Below, one piece after another: positions 36,575 to 45,321 of a stretch of 64,000 nucleotides of DNA. The notes under the pieces were generated by a model, which saw only the letters and a list, made by a program, of their open reading frames with translations, was not told the origin of the DNA and did not search any database. The position numbers were made by a program, and so were the translations under genes. Each line of letters begins with the position of its first letter. Within the stretch, counting starts at the first letter, position 1. The stretch comes from Geodermatophilus telluris (GTDB lineage: Bacteria > Actinomycetota > Actinomycetes > Mycobacteriales > Geodermatophilaceae), in contig NZ_FMZF01000005.1 in NCBI RefSeq assembly GCF_900102745.1, positions 341,373 through 405,372 on the forward strand, given 5' to 3'.

Positions 36575-37924
36575 TCACAGGCCGGGGAGGTAGCGCTTGA
36601 GCTCGAACGGCGTGACGTTCTGCCGGTAGGAGTTGAACTCCTCCCACTTGTTGCGGAGGAAGAACTCGAACACGTGCTCGCCGAGCGTCTCGGCCACCAG
36701 CTCGCTGCCCTGCATGGCGGTCAGCGCCTCCCCCAGCGACACCGGGAGGTCCTCGTAGCCGGCGGCCCGGCGCTCGGTGTCGGTGAGCGACCACACGTCG
36801 TCCTCGGCCTCCGGCGGGAGCTCGTAGCCCTTCTCGATGCCCCGCAGCCCCGCGGCCAGGATCACCGCGAAGGTGAGGTAGGGGTTGCAGGCGGAGTCCG
36901 GCGAGCGCACCTCGACCCGCGCGGACTGGCCCTTGTTCGGCTTGTACGAGGGCAGCCGCACCAGCGCCGAGCGGTTGGCCCGCCCCCAGGTGGCCGCGGT
37001 CGGCGCCTCGGTGCCGGCCAGCAGCCGCCGGTAGGAGTTGACCGTCTGGTTGGTGACGGCGGTGAACTCGCGCGCGTGGGTGAGCAGGCCGGCGATGAAC
37101 TGCCGCCCGGTGGCCGAGAGCCGGATGGGGTCGGCCGGGTCGTGGAAGGCGTTGCGGTCGCCCTCGAACAGCGAGACGTGCGTGTGCATGGCCGAGCCCG
37201 CCAGCTCGGTGAACGGCTTGGGCATGAACGTCGCGTGCACGCCCTGGGCCAGCGCGACCTCGCGGACGACGTGCCGCAGCGTCATCACGTTGTCGGCCAT
37301 CGACAGGGCGTCGGCGTAGCGCAGGTCGATCTCCTGCTGGCCGGGCGCGACCTCGTGGTGGCTGAACTCCACCGAGATGCCCATCGCCTCGAGGGCGAAG
37401 ACCGCCTCGCGGCGGAAGTCGTGCGCCACGTTGTGCGTGGACAGGTCGAAGTAGCCGCCGTTGTCGGCCGGCCTCGGGGCGCTGCCGTCGGTGGGCAGGT
37501 CCTCGAGCAGGAAGAACTCGACCTCGGGGTGGGTGTAGAAGGTGAAGCCCATGTCGGCGGCCTTGGACAGCGCCCGGCGCAGCACGTGCCGCGGGTCGGC
37601 CCAGGACGGCGACCCGTCGGGCAGCGTGATGTCGCAGAACATCCGCGCGGTGTCGCTGGCGCCACCCTTGGTCGCCGGCATCACCTGGAAGGTGCCCGGG
37701 TCGGGCTTGGCCAGCATGTCGGACTCGTAGACGCGCGCGAAGCCCTCGATCGCCGAGCCGTCGAAGCCGATGCCCTCGGCGAAGGCCGCCTCGATCTCGG
37801 CGGGGGCGACGGCGACGGCCTTGAGGTAGCCCGAGACGTCGGTGAACCACAGCCGCACGAAGCGGATGTCGCGTTCCTCGAGGGTGCGCAGGACGAACTC
37901 CTGCTGTCGGTCCATGCTGGCCAT
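36575..37924 (-). CDS. glnA2: Glutamine synthetase (GlnA2 type)
   Basis: A 449-residue GSI-alpha-like enzyme, shorter than GlnA1, corresponding to Rv2222c. Motifs include GFDGSAIEGFARVYESDM, MPKPFTELAGSAMHTHVSL and SYKPNKGQSARVEVRSPD. The adenylylation-loop tyrosine motif of GlnA1 is not recognisable in KGYELPPEAEDD, so GlnE may not regulate it. The start ATG (37924) lies 14 nt after a half GlnR box. Its role alongside GlnA1 is unclear; some paralogues act on polyamines or have minor synthetase activity. Confidence 0.93.
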   Translation of the reverse strand: MASMDRQQEFVLRTLEERDIRFVRLWFTDVSGYLKAVAVAPAEIEAAFAEGIGFDGSAIEGFARVYESDMLAKPDPGTFQVMPATKGGASDTARMFCDITLPDGSPSWADPRHVLRRALSKAADMGFTFYTHPEVEFFLLEDLPTDGSAPRPADNGGYFDLSTHNVAHDFRREAVFALEAMGISVEFSHHEVAPGQQEIDLRYADALSMADNVMTLRHVVREVALAQGVHATFMPKPFTELAGSAMHTHVSLFEGDRNAFHDPADPIRLSATGRQFIAGLLTHAREFTAVTNQTVNSYRRLLAGTEAPTAATWGRANRSALVRLPSYKPNKGQSARVEVRSPDSACNPYLTFAVILAAGLRGIEKGYELPPEAEDDVWSLTDTERRAAGYEDLPVSLGEALTAMQGSELVAETLGEHVFEFFLRNKWEEFNSYRQNVTPFELKRYLPGL

Positions 37925-37938
37925 GATCGGGTCCGCTC

Positions 37939-37954
37939 GTTTCCGGGGTGTGAC
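37939..37954 (-). promoter_or_regulatory. Half GlnR box before glnA2
   Basis: On the minus strand GTCAC-N6-GAAAC matches one a/b pair of the GlnR consensus with correct spacing. The second pair is absent. Its closeness to the start codon (14 nt) suggests repression or a roadblock instead of activation, unless the transcript starts inside it. Confidence 0.55.
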
Positions 37955-37967
37955 GTCGGGCCCAGCC

Positions 37968-37989
37968 TGCCCGGTCCGGCCGCCGGGCA
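37968..37989 (-). terminator. Possible terminator after the ferredoxin-reductase-like gene
   Basis: A 7-bp perfect stem TGCCCGG/CCGGGCA with an 8-nt loop and no T-tract, between the flavoprotein stop and the glnA2 half GlnR box. Confidence 0.4.
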
Positions 37990-38016
37990 CACGGGGGCCC
38001 GCCGTCGCGCCCGGGT

Positions 38017-39234
38017 TCAGGCCGCGACGTCCGCCAGCGGCACCGCGGGGTCGGCCAGCCGGTCGACGTCGACCCGCCGGCCGGAGCGGACCAGTTGCTG
38101 GATCGCGTCGGTGACGTCCCAGACCCCGACGTTCATCCCGGCCTCGACGCGGCCCCCACACACCCAGAACGCGACGAACTCCCGGGCTCCGACGTCGCCG
38201 CGGCAGACCACCCGCGCCCCCGGTGAGCCCAGCCCCGAGTACTCCATCCCGAGGTCGTACTGGTCGGTGAAGAAGTAGGGCAGCCGGTCGTGGACGACGT
38301 CCCGGCCGAGCATCGACCGGGCCGCGGCCGGGCCCTGGTGCAGCGCGGTGGCCCAGTGCTCGACGCGCACGTGCCGGCCGTACAGCGGGTGGTGGGCGGC
38401 CGCGACGTCCCCGGCGGCGAACACGTCCGGGGCGGAGGTCCGCAGCGCCGCGTCGGTGAGCACCCCGCCGTCGACGTCGAGCCCGGCCGCCGCCGCCAGG
38501 CCGGTCTCCGGGACGGCGCCGACACCCACGACCACGAGGTCCGCGGGGACTTCCCCGCCGTCGGTGAGCACCGACCGCACCGCGCCGTCGCCCGCGAACC
38601 CGCGCACACCGGTCCCGGTCCGCAGGTCGACCCCGTGTTCGCGGTGCAGCCGGGCGAAGACCTCGCCCATCTCCGGGCCCAGCACGCGGTGCAGCGGTGT
38701 GGGCAGCGGCTCGAGGACGGTCACCTCGTTGCCACGGGTGCGCGCGGCGGCCGCGACCTCCAGGCCGATCCACCCGGCCCCGACGACGACCACCCGCCGT
38801 CCCCCGCCGTCGAGGTCGGCGGCCAGGGCGTCGGAGTCGGCCAGCGTGCGCAGGTACCGCACCCCGTCGAGGCCGGCACCGGGCACGGGCAGCCGCCGGG
38901 CGGCGGACCCGGTGGCCAGCAGCAGCCGCGCGTAGTCGAGCACCTCCCCGCCGTCCAGGACCAGCCGGTGCCGACCGGGGTCGAGCGCGGTGGCCCGCAC
39001 CCCGAGCCGCAGGTCGACGTCGTGCGCCGCGTACCAGCCCGGGTCGAGGACGCGGACCTCCTCGCGGGCGGTGGTGCCGAGCAGGCGGCCCTTGGACAGG
39101 GGCGGGCGCTCGTAGGGGACCTCGGGTTCGGCCGCGACGAGCACGACCGGCCCGTCGAACCCCTCGGCGCGCAGGGTCTCGGTGGCCTTCGCGCCGGCGA
39201 GCCCCCCGCCGACGACGACGAACGGTGCGGTCAC
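38017..39234 (-). CDS. Ferredoxin reductase-like NAD(P)/FAD oxidoreductase
   Basis: A 405-residue flavoprotein of the rubredoxin/ferredoxin reductase class. It has an FAD motif at the start (VVVGGGLAGAKATETLR), PYERPPLSK, an NAD motif VVVGAGWIGLEVAAAA, the second FAD motif DVFAAGDVAAA and the reductase C-terminal domain (FTDQYDLGMEYSGL). It should pass electrons from NAD(P)H to a ferredoxin or similar partner, none of which is encoded nearby. GTG 39234 has GGGGAG upstream. It is the last gene of the regulator-DoxX-folE set. Confidence 0.9.
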   Translation of the reverse strand: MTAPFVVVGGGLAGAKATETLRAEGFDGPVVLVAAEPEVPYERPPLSKGRLLGTTAREEVRVLDPGWYAAHDVDLRLGVRATALDPGRHRLVLDGGEVLDYARLLLATGSAARRLPVPGAGLDGVRYLRTLADSDALAADLDGGGRRVVVVGAGWIGLEVAAAARTRGNEVTVLEPLPTPLHRVLGPEMGEVFARLHREHGVDLRTGTGVRGFAGDGAVRSVLTDGGEVPADLVVVGVGAVPETGLAAAAGLDVDGGVLTDAALRTSAPDVFAAGDVAAAHHPLYGRHVRVEHWATALHQGPAAARSMLGRDVVHDRLPYFFTDQYDLGMEYSGLGSPGARVVCRGDVGAREFVAFWVCGGRVEAGMNVGVWDVTDAIQQLVRSGRRVDVDRLADPAVPLADVAA

Positions 39235-39248
39235 GGGTCCGGCTCCCC

Positions 39249-39869
39249 TCAGGCGGCCGTGCCGGTCAGGGCGAGGAACTCCTGGCGGGAGCGCGGGTCC
39301 TCGCGCAGCAGCCCGTGCAGCGCGGAGGTGACCGTCCGCGAGCCCGCGGCGCGGATGCCGCGCAGCGACACGCACTGGTGCTCCGCGGCGATGACCACCC
39401 CCACGCCGCGGGGCGCGAGGTGGTCGCGCAGCCAGTCGGCCACCTGCCGGGTGAGCCGCTCCTGCACCTGCAGGTCGCGGGCGAGGTGGTCGAGCACGCG
39501 GGCGAGCTTGGACAGGCCGAGGATGCGCTCGCCGGGCACGTAGCCGATCGCCGCGACGCCGGTGAAGGGCAGCAGGTGGTGCTCGCACAGGGAGGTGACC
39601 GGGATGCCCGTGGCCACGACCATCTCGTCGTAGCCCCCGTCGTTGGGGAAGGTGGTGAGCGCGAACGGCCGGCCGGTGAGGAACTCGGCGTAGGCCTCGG
39701 CGACCCGGCGGGGCGTGTCGGCCAGGTGCGGGGCGGCCGGGTCGCGACCGAGGGCCCGCAGCAGCGCGGCGACGGCCCGCTCCGCGGCCGGGAGGTCGAC
39801 GCCGGCGTCGTCCCGCACGACCCGGAGGTGCCCGGCGTGCTCCTCGCGCGCCGCCGGCCCGCCGGTCAC
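39249..39869 (-). CDS. folE: GTP cyclohydrolase I
   Basis: The 206-residue enzyme makes 7,8-dihydroneopterin triphosphate from GTP. Zinc ligands are in place (C95 and H98 in SLCEHHLLP, C166 in HQCVSLRG), with GERILGLSKLARV as the family signature. GTG 39869 overlaps the DoxX stop (GTGA). Being placed between DoxX and a flavoprotein instead of a folate cluster suggests a paralogue serving a special pterin need. The usual HLCM is HQCV here. Confidence 0.95.
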   Translation of the reverse strand: MTGGPAAREEHAGHLRVVRDDAGVDLPAAERAVAALLRALGRDPAAPHLADTPRRVAEAYAEFLTGRPFALTTFPNDGGYDEMVVATGIPVTSLCEHHLLPFTGVAAIGYVPGERILGLSKLARVLDHLARDLQVQERLTRQVADWLRDHLAPRGVGVVIAAEHQCVSLRGIRAAGSRTVTSALHGLLREDPRSRQEFLALTGTAA

Positions 39870-40291
39870 GCCCGCACCTCCGCCGCGCCGCGCGCGTACC
39901 GCGCCGAGAGCAGCCCGAGCGCCGCTGCGCCGGCCAGCAGGCCGAGGTCGCGCAGGGCGACGTCGTAGTACCCCGGGCCGGTGACCAGGTCGACGACGAT
40001 GCCCGCCAGCCAGGCGGTGACGACCCAGGCACCGACCCGGGGCGCGACGGCGACGAGGACGCCGGCCAGGACCTCGACCACGCCGACGGCGTACATCGCC
40101 TGCTGCGCCGTCCCGGGGACGATCGCGTCGATCCAGCCGGCCAGGTAGCGGGGCCAGTCGGTGAGCAGGTTCGCGAACTTGTCCAGCCCGAAGACGACGG
40201 GCGCGACCGCGTACGTGGTGCGCAGCAGCCGGAACGCCGAGCGGGCGGGATCCGCCGCCACGCCGTGCGGGCGGCTCAGGTGGACGGCCAT
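39866..40291 (-). CDS. DoxX family membrane protein
   Basis: A 141-residue protein with four predicted helices. Landmarks are VAPVVFGLDKFANLLTDWPRYL, MYAVGVVEVLAGVLVAV and WLAGIVVDLVTGPGYYDVALRD. DoxX proteins are implicated in membrane redox and thiol stress in mycobacteria. ATG 40291 was chosen over an upstream GTG for its GAGGAGG 6 nt before it. The ribosome site touches a long palindrome (40301-40330), so repression could block both transcription and translation. Confidence 0.87.
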   Translation of the reverse strand: MAVHLSRPHGVAADPARSAFRLLRTTYAVAPVVFGLDKFANLLTDWPRYLAGWIDAIVPGTAQQAMYAVGVVEVLAGVLVAVAPRVGAWVVTAWLAGIVVDLVTGPGYYDVALRDLGLLAGAAALGLLSARYARGAAEVRA

Positions 40292-40300
40292 GACGACCTC

Positions 40301-40330
40301 CTCTATCACCAATGATGCTTGGTATTAGAG
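40301..40330. promoter_or_regulatory. 30-bp palindromic operator upstream of DoxX
   Basis: Arms CTCTATCACCAA and TTGGTATTAGAG flank TGATGC; 10 of 12 arm positions pair, including a perfect ACCAA-N6-TTGGT core. The segment is AT-rich in a GC-rich region. The inner geometry resembles the CAAC-N6-GTTG sites of cyanobacterial SufR, and a SufR-like regulator is encoded directly upstream. Confidence 0.8.
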
Positions 40331-40371
40331 ACCTGGGTCACCGGTCCGTCAACGGCTGCCGCCGCGGCGCG

Positions 40372-41040
40372 TCAGACGGGGACGAGGTGCACGCAGCAGA
40401 CCCCGTCGAGGGGCCGCAGCCGGGCCTCGAGCCGGTCGGCCCCGGCGCCGTCGAGCACGCCCTCGACCAGCCGCAGGTTCATCCCGCAGACCAGCTCGGT
40501 GTGCTGCCGGGCGAGCCGGTGGAAGGGGCAGTTGACCAGCGTCACGCCGTCCGCACCGGCCCGCGGCTCGTAGCCGTGCGCCTCGAGCACCCGCAGCACT
40601 GCCTCCCCGCCCCGCGCCCCGTCGGCGGCCGCGAGCTCGAGCCCGCGCGCGTGGGCGCGGCGGCCGAGCGCGGCCGCCGGCCGCTCGCCCGACCCCTCGG
40701 CGTCGGTCACGGCGCCCGCGAGCAGGTCGCCGGCCAGGTCGTAGTGCCGCTCCGGCAGCGAGACGGCGACCGGCTCCGCCGCCCGCCGGTAGAGCTTCGC
40801 GGGCCGCCCGGCCCCCGGTCCGCTGCGCCCGGTCCGCCGCTCGAAGTGCACGTCGAGCAGGCCGTCGCCCACCAGCCGGTCGAGGTGGAAGGCCACCGTC
40901 GCGCGGGGGACGCCACAGGCGGCGGCCACCTCGTCACGGCCGACCGGCCCCGGCTGGCGGACGACGTGGTCGTAGAGCCGGCGCCGGGTGGGCTCGGCCA
41001 GGGCGGCGACGGCGGCGACCTGGTCCGCGCGGGGGTCCAC
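40372..41040 (-). CDS. SufR-like (COG2345) winged-helix regulator with Fe-S cysteines
   Basis: A 222-residue ArsR/MarR-like regulator. An N-terminal winged helix (LAEPTRRRLYDHVVRQPGPV, then ACGVPRATVAFHLDRLV) is followed by a C-terminal sensor region with C171-x2-H-x2-A, C185 and C215-C216. The CxxHxxA pattern and Cys spacing resemble SufR, which binds an Fe-S cluster. TAGAGT lies 6 nt before the GTG, so it is leaderless. It is upstream of, and on the same strand as, DoxX-folE-flavoprotein and probably controls them through the 40301 palindrome. Confidence 0.85.
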   Translation of the reverse strand: MDPRADQVAAVAALAEPTRRRLYDHVVRQPGPVGRDEVAAACGVPRATVAFHLDRLVGDGLLDVHFERRTGRSGPGAGRPAKLYRRAAEPVAVSLPERHYDLAGDLLAGAVTDAEGSGERPAAALGRRAHARGLELAAADGARGGEAVLRVLEAHGYEPRAGADGVTLVNCPFHRLARQHTELVCGMNLRLVEGVLDGAGADRLEARLRPLDGVCCVHLVPV

Positions 41041-41143
41041 CCCGCCACTCTAGGAGCAACCGGCGTTGGTCGAAGAGTGCCGCGCGAGCGGGCGCGGGCC
41101 TACGCTGGGGACCGCCTCACCGGTGCGTCCGACGGAGGGCGAC

Positions 41144-41968
41144 ATGGACGCGGTCCTCGTGGTCCTGACGGTCGTGGTCGTGGCCCTGCTGGTCCTGGCG
41201 GGCACCTCGGTCCGGGTCGTCACCCAGTTCGAGCGCGGCGTCGTGCTCCGCTTCGGGCGGCTGCACGGGGACCCGCGGCCGCCGGGGCTCGCGCTCATCG
41301 CGCCGGGCGCGGACCGCCTGCGCAAGGTGAACCTGCAGGTGGTGACCATGCCGGTCCCCGCGCAGGAGGGCATCACCCGCGACAACGTGACGGTCAGGGT
41401 CGACGCGGTCGTCTACTACCGGGTGTACGACCCGGTGCGCGTGGTCGTCGACGTGCAGAACTACCAGGCGGCGATCGCGCAGGTGGCGCAGGCGTCGCTG
41501 CGGTCGATCATCGGCAAGAGCGACCTCGACGACCTGCTCTCCAACCGGGAGCGGCTCAACCAGGGACTGGAGCTGATGCTCGACTCCCCCGCCGTCGACT
41601 GGGGGGTGCACATCGACCGGGTCGACATCAAGGACGTCGCGCTGCCCGAGTCGATGAAGCGGTCGATGTCCCGGCAGGCGGAGGCCGAGCGGGAGCGCCG
41701 GTCGCGCGTGATCACCGCCGAGGGCGAGCTGCAGGCCTCGGAGAAGCTCGCCCAGGCCGCCGAGGTGATGGCCGCCCAGCCGGCCGCGCTGCAACTGCGC
41801 CTGCTGCAGACCATGGTCGAGGTGGCGGCGGAGAAGAACTCCACGGTCGTGCTGCCCTTCCCCGTGGAGCTGCTGCGCTTCCTGGAGAGCGCGACACCCC
41901 CGCCCGCGCCGGCACCCGTCCCGGCCCCGCGCCCGTCGACGGCCGCCGAGGTCAGGCGCCCAGCCTGA
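41144..41968 (+). CDS. SPFH/Band 7 (slipin/stomatin-like) protein
   Basis: A 274-residue membrane-anchored scaffold protein. It has an N-terminal helix (VLVVLTVVVVALLVLAG), then a Band 7 domain with RVVTQFERGVVLRFGRL, the VDAVVYYRVYDP strand and RSIIGKSDLDDLLSNRE, followed by an alpha-helical coiled region (AEAERERRSRVITAEGE) and a Pro-rich tail. Prokaryotic slipins often pair with an NfeD protease subunit, which is not present here. GGAGGG precedes the ATG. Role in membrane microdomains is inferred from the family. Confidence 0.92.
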   Translation: MDAVLVVLTVVVVALLVLAGTSVRVVTQFERGVVLRFGRLHGDPRPPGLALIAPGADRLRKVNLQVVTMPVPAQEGITRDNVTVRVDAVVYYRVYDPVRVVVDVQNYQAAIAQVAQASLRSIIGKSDLDDLLSNRERLNQGLELMLDSPAVDWGVHIDRVDIKDVALPESMKRSMSRQAEAERERRSRVITAEGELQASEKLAQAAEVMAAQPAALQLRLLQTMVEVAAEKNSTVVLPFPVELLRFLESATPPPAPAPVPAPRPSTAAEVRRPA

Positions 41969-42329
41969 GGAACGGCTCCGGTCCGGGCTCCGGCAGCGCC
42001 GCGGCGCCGGCGGCGGGCAGGGGGCGCGGCCGGCGCGGGACGAGCACGCCCGCACCGCCGCCCCGTCCCCGGTAGACCAGCAGGCCGGCGACGGGGTCGG
42101 GCACCGCGTCCAGCGCGGCCCGGACGGCGGGCAGCGCACGGAAGCGCTCGAGCCGCTCGTCGTCGTCGAACACGACCTCGAGCACGACGCCCCAGCGGGT
42201 GTCGTGCCACTCCCAGTAGCGCGCGCCCTGGGTCACGGCGGCCTCGACGAGGCCGTCCTCCCACGCCCGGCGCCAGCCCGACGCCGGCTCCTCCCCGTCG
42301 AGCACCTCGACGGTGAGCCACTCGGCCAC
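41952..42329 (-). CDS. Conserved hypothetical protein
   Basis: A 125-residue protein starting [19 protein letters not shown], with [20 protein letters not shown] and a Pro-rich C-terminus. The pattern suggests a small alpha/beta domain, but I do not recognise a named family. TAGCCT lies 7 nt before the GTG, a leaderless arrangement. The 3' end overlaps the Band 7 gene by 17 bp. It diverges from nadE. Confidence 0.75.
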   Translation of the reverse strand: MAEWLTVEVLDGEEPASGWRRAWEDGLVEAAVTQGARYWEWHDTRWGVVLEVVFDDDERLERFRALPAVRAALDAVPDPVAGLLVYRGRGGGAGVLVPRRPRPLPAAGAAALPEPGPEPFLRLGA

Positions 42330-42385
42330 GCCGGTCAGGCTATGCCGGTCTGGCCGGTCCCGGGAGCCGGTTGTTGGATGGTCCC

Positions 42386-44218
42386 GTGACGGTGCAGCTG
42401 AGAGTCGCGATGGCCCAGGTCGACACCCGCGTCGGCGACCTGGCGGGCAACGCCGCGCTGGTGGTCGAGTGGGCGCGCAGGGCCGCCGGCGACGGCGCGC
42501 ACCTCGTCGTCTTCCCCGAGATGACGCTCACCGGCTACCCGGCCGAGGACCTCGTGCTGCGGGAGTCCTTCGCGCACGCCAGCGAGGAAGCGCTCACCGA
42601 CCTCGCCGCGACGCTGGCCGACGAGGGCCTCGGGGAGCTCGCCGTCGTCGTCGGGTACCTGGCGCACACCCACGGCCCGGCGGCGATCGACCGGCCGCCG
42701 AGCGACGAGGAGACCCTCGACGAGGAACGGCCCGGCGACGCCAACCCGCGCCGGGTCCAGCCCCGCAACGCCGCCGCGCTGCTGCACGGCGGACGGGTGG
42801 TGGCCCGCTACGCCAAGCGGCACCTGCCGAACTACGGCGTCTTCGACGAGGCGCGCTACTTCGTGCCCGGTACGGACCTCCCGGTGGTGCGGCTGCACGG
42901 AGCCGACGTGGCACTCACGATCTGCGAGGACCTCTGGGTCGAGGGCGGGCCGTGCGGGGTGGCCGGGCAGGCCGGCGTCGACCTCGTCGTCTCCCCCAAC
43001 GCCTCCCCCTACGAGCGGGCCAAGGACGACCTGCGGCTGCCGCTGGTGCGCCGCCGCGCCGCCGAGGCCAACGCGCCGGTCGTCTACTGCAACCAGGTGG
43101 GCGGGCAGGACGAGCTGGTCTTCGACGGCGACTCGCTGGCCGTCTCCGCCGACGGCGAGCTGCTCGCCCGGGCCCCGCAGTTCGTCGAGCACCTGCTCTG
43201 CGTCGACCTCGCCCTCGACCCGGCGCGCGTGCCCGAGCGGCGGGAGGGCCGGGTCGGGCCGATGACCGTCGTCCGCACCGTCGTCTCGGAGGACCCGGTG
43301 CCCGCCTTCGAGCCGCGCCCCGGGTCCGTGGCCGACCCGCTGCCGGACTGCGAGGAGGTGTGGCGCGCGCTGGTGCTGGGGCTGCGGGACTTCATCGACA
43401 AGAACGGCTTCCCCTCGGTCGTGTTCGGCCTCTCCGGCGGCATCGACTCGGCGCTGGTGGCGGCGCTGTCGGTGGACGCGCTGGGCGCCGACCGGGTGCA
43501 CGGCGTCGCGCTGCCGTCGCGGTGGTCCAGCGAGCACTCGATCGCCGACGCCGAGGACAGCGCGCGCCGGCTGGGCCTGCACTTCTCCACCGTGCCGATC
43601 GCGCCGATGGTCGACGCCTACGAGACCTCGGTGGAGCTGTCGGGGACGGCGGCGGAGAACCTGCAGGCGCGGGTGCGCGGCACGCTGCTCATGGGGCTGT
43701 CCAACCAGCACGGGCACCTGCTGCTGGCCACCAGCAACAAGAGCGAGGTCGCCGTCGGGTACTCCACGCTCTACGGCGACGCCGCGGGCGGGTTCGCGCC
43801 GATCAAGGACGTGCCCAAGACGCTGGTGTGGGAGCTGGCCCGCTGGCGCAACGCGCACGCCCGCGAGCGCGGCGAGACCGAGCCGATCCCGCAGAACTCC
43901 ATCGACAAGCCGCCGTCGGCCGAGCTCGCGCCGGGGCAGAAGGACAGCGACTCGCTGCCCTCCTACGAGGAGCTCGACGCCGTCATCGCCGACTACGTCG
44001 ACCGCGACCTCGGCATGGCCGCGCTGCTCGAGCGCGGCCACGACCCGGAGGTGGTGGCGCGGGTGCTGCGGCTGGTCGACGTCGCGGAGTTCAAGCGCCG
44101 CCAGTCGGCACCCGGGACCAAGATCAGCCTCAAGGCGTTCGGCCGCGACCGGCGCCTGCCGATCACCAACCGCTGGCGGGAGAGCCTGCCCAGCGTCCGC
44201 GAAGGAGCGCAGGCGTGA
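42386..44218 (+). CDS. nadE: Glutamine-dependent NAD+ synthetase
   Basis: The 610-residue two-domain enzyme amidates deamido-NAD using glutamine. The N-terminal nitrilase-type glutaminase has its Glu-Lys-Cys triad in [22 protein letters not shown] and ICEDLW. The C-terminal synthetase has the pyrophosphatase loop SGGIDSALV and [20 protein letters not shown] 42386 was chosen over an upstream TTG-initiated frame; TTGGAT lies 6 nt before it. The stop overlaps the panB start, coupling NAD and pantothenate synthesis. Confidence 0.96.
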   Translation: MTVQLRVAMAQVDTRVGDLAGNAALVVEWARRAAGDGAHLVVFPEMTLTGYPAEDLVLRESFAHASEEALTDLAATLADEGLGELAVVVGYLAHTHGPAAIDRPPSDEETLDEERPGDANPRRVQPRNAAALLHGGRVVARYAKRHLPNYGVFDEARYFVPGTDLPVVRLHGADVALTICEDLWVEGGPCGVAGQAGVDLVVSPNASPYERAKDDLRLPLVRRRAAEANAPVVYCNQVGGQDELVFDGDSLAVSADGELLARAPQFVEHLLCVDLALDPARVPERREGRVGPMTVVRTVVSEDPVPAFEPRPGSVADPLPDCEEVWRALVLGLRDFIDKNGFPSVVFGLSGGIDSALVAALSVDALGADRVHGVALPSRWSSEHSIADAEDSARRLGLHFSTVPIAPMVDAYETSVELSGTAAENLQARVRGTLLMGLSNQHGHLLLATSNKSEVAVGYSTLYGDAAGGFAPIKDVPKTLVWELARWRNAHARERGETEPIPQNSIDKPPSAELAPGQKDSDSLPSYEELDAVIADYVDRDLGMAALLERGHDPEVVARVLRLVDVAEFKRRQSAPGTKISLKAFGRDRRLPITNRWRESLPSVREGAQA

Positions 44219-45045
44219 GCGAGTCGGTGCTGTACGGCGGGACGTCGACCGCGCGGGTGCGCATCCACCACCTGCAGCAGGCCAAGGAGCGCGGCGAGCG
44301 GTGGGCGATGCTCACCGCCTACGACACCTACGCCGCCGCGGTCTTCGAGGAGGCCGGCATCCCGGTGCTGCTGGTCGGCGACTCCGCGGGCAACGTCGTC
44401 CTCGGCCACTCCTCCACGGTGCCGGTGACCGTGGAGGACCTGCTGCTGCTGACGAGGGCGGTCACCCGCTCGACGTCGCGGGCCCTCGTCGTGGCCGACC
44501 TGCCCTTCGGCAGCTACGAGGCCTCCCCGGAGCAGGCGTTCGGCACCGCGGTCCGGATGATGAAGGAGGGCGGCGCCCAGGCGGTCAAGCTCGAGGGCGG
44601 GGCCCGGGTGGCGCCGCAGATCCGGCTGCTGGCCGACAACGGCGTCCCGGTCATGGCACACGTCGGCTTCACGCCGCAGAGCGAGCACGCCCTCGGCGGG
44701 TTCCGGGTGCAGGGCCGCGGCGCCGGTGCCGAGCAGCTGCTGGCCGACGCGCGCGCGGTGCAGGAGGCGGGTGCGTTCGCCGTCGTCCTGGAGATGGTGC
44801 CCGCCGGGCTGGCCGCCCAGGTGACGAAGGAGCTGGCCATCCCGACCATCGGCATCGGGGCCGGTGTCGACTGCGACGCGCAGGTGCTGGTGTGGCCGGA
44901 CATGGCCGGGCTCACCGGCGGTCGGGTGCCGCGGTTCGTGAAGAGGTACGCCGACCTGCGTGGCGAGCTGCTGCGGGCGGCGCGGGAGTACGCCGACGAG
45001 GTGCGCAGCGGCACCTTCCCCGGTCCCGAGCACTCCTTCGAGTAG
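44215..45045 (+). CDS. panB: 3-methyl-2-oxobutanoate hydroxymethyltransferase
   Basis: PanB makes ketopantoate, the first committed step to pantothenate and CoA. The 276-residue protein has LTAYDTYAA, the metal site [29 protein letters not shown] and [22 protein letters not shown] 44215 overlaps the nadE stop (GTGA). In mycobacteria panB lies close to the glnA2 region, so this is part of the conserved neighbourhood. Confidence 0.97.
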   Translation: MSESVLYGGTSTARVRIHHLQQAKERGERWAMLTAYDTYAAAVFEEAGIPVLLVGDSAGNVVLGHSSTVPVTVEDLLLLTRAVTRSTSRALVVADLPFGSYEASPEQAFGTAVRMMKEGGAQAVKLEGGARVAPQIRLLADNGVPVMAHVGFTPQSEHALGGFRVQGRGAGAEQLLADARAVQEAGAFAVVLEMVPAGLAAQVTKELAIPTIGIGAGVDCDAQVLVWPDMAGLTGGRVPRFVKRYADLRGELLRAAREYADEVRSGTFPGPEHSFE

Positions 45046-45053
45046 CCCCGCCC

Positions 45054-45248
45054 TCAGGCGCGCCGGCGGGCCCGGGCGAGCAGCAGTCCGTAGCCGACGG
45101 CGTTGAGGCCGAGCGCCACGGTGTACGTGCCCACCTGGACGGCGGCCGCGTGGACCGCCCCGGTCAGCATGAACAGCACGACGGCGCCGTGCAGGACCGC
45201 GACCGCGCCCGCGAGCACCACGCCGCCATCGTGGCCCCCCACGGCCAC
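45054..45248 (-). CDS. Small membrane protein
   Basis: A 64-residue hypothetical protein with two hydrophobic helices (VVLAGAVAVLHGAVVLFML and VGTYTVALGLNAVGYGLLLA) and a basic C-terminus (RARRRA). GTG 45248 has no clear ribosome site; GTGs a few codons further in are possible. It converges with panB, with 8 nt between stops. No family is recognised. Confidence 0.6.
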   Translation of the reverse strand: MAVGGHDGGVVLAGAVAVLHGAVVLFMLTGAVHAAAVQVGTYTVALGLNAVGYGLLLARARRRA

Positions 45249-45251
45249 TGC

Positions 45252-45311
45252 GCGGGCTGGTTCCGGGCTTCAAGGGCGCGATCGGAGCGGCAAGACGCGG
45301 AACCAGCCCGC
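45252..45311. repeat. Inverted repeat next to the AbiEi-like gene
   Basis: GCGGGCTGGTTCCG (45252-45265) and its exact complement CGGAACCAGCCCGC (45298-45311) are separated by 32 nt. Fifteen bases of the right copy recur at 46382-46396 on the other side of the AbiEi-like gene. Confidence 0.8.
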
Positions 45312-45321
45312 AGAGCTCCGC

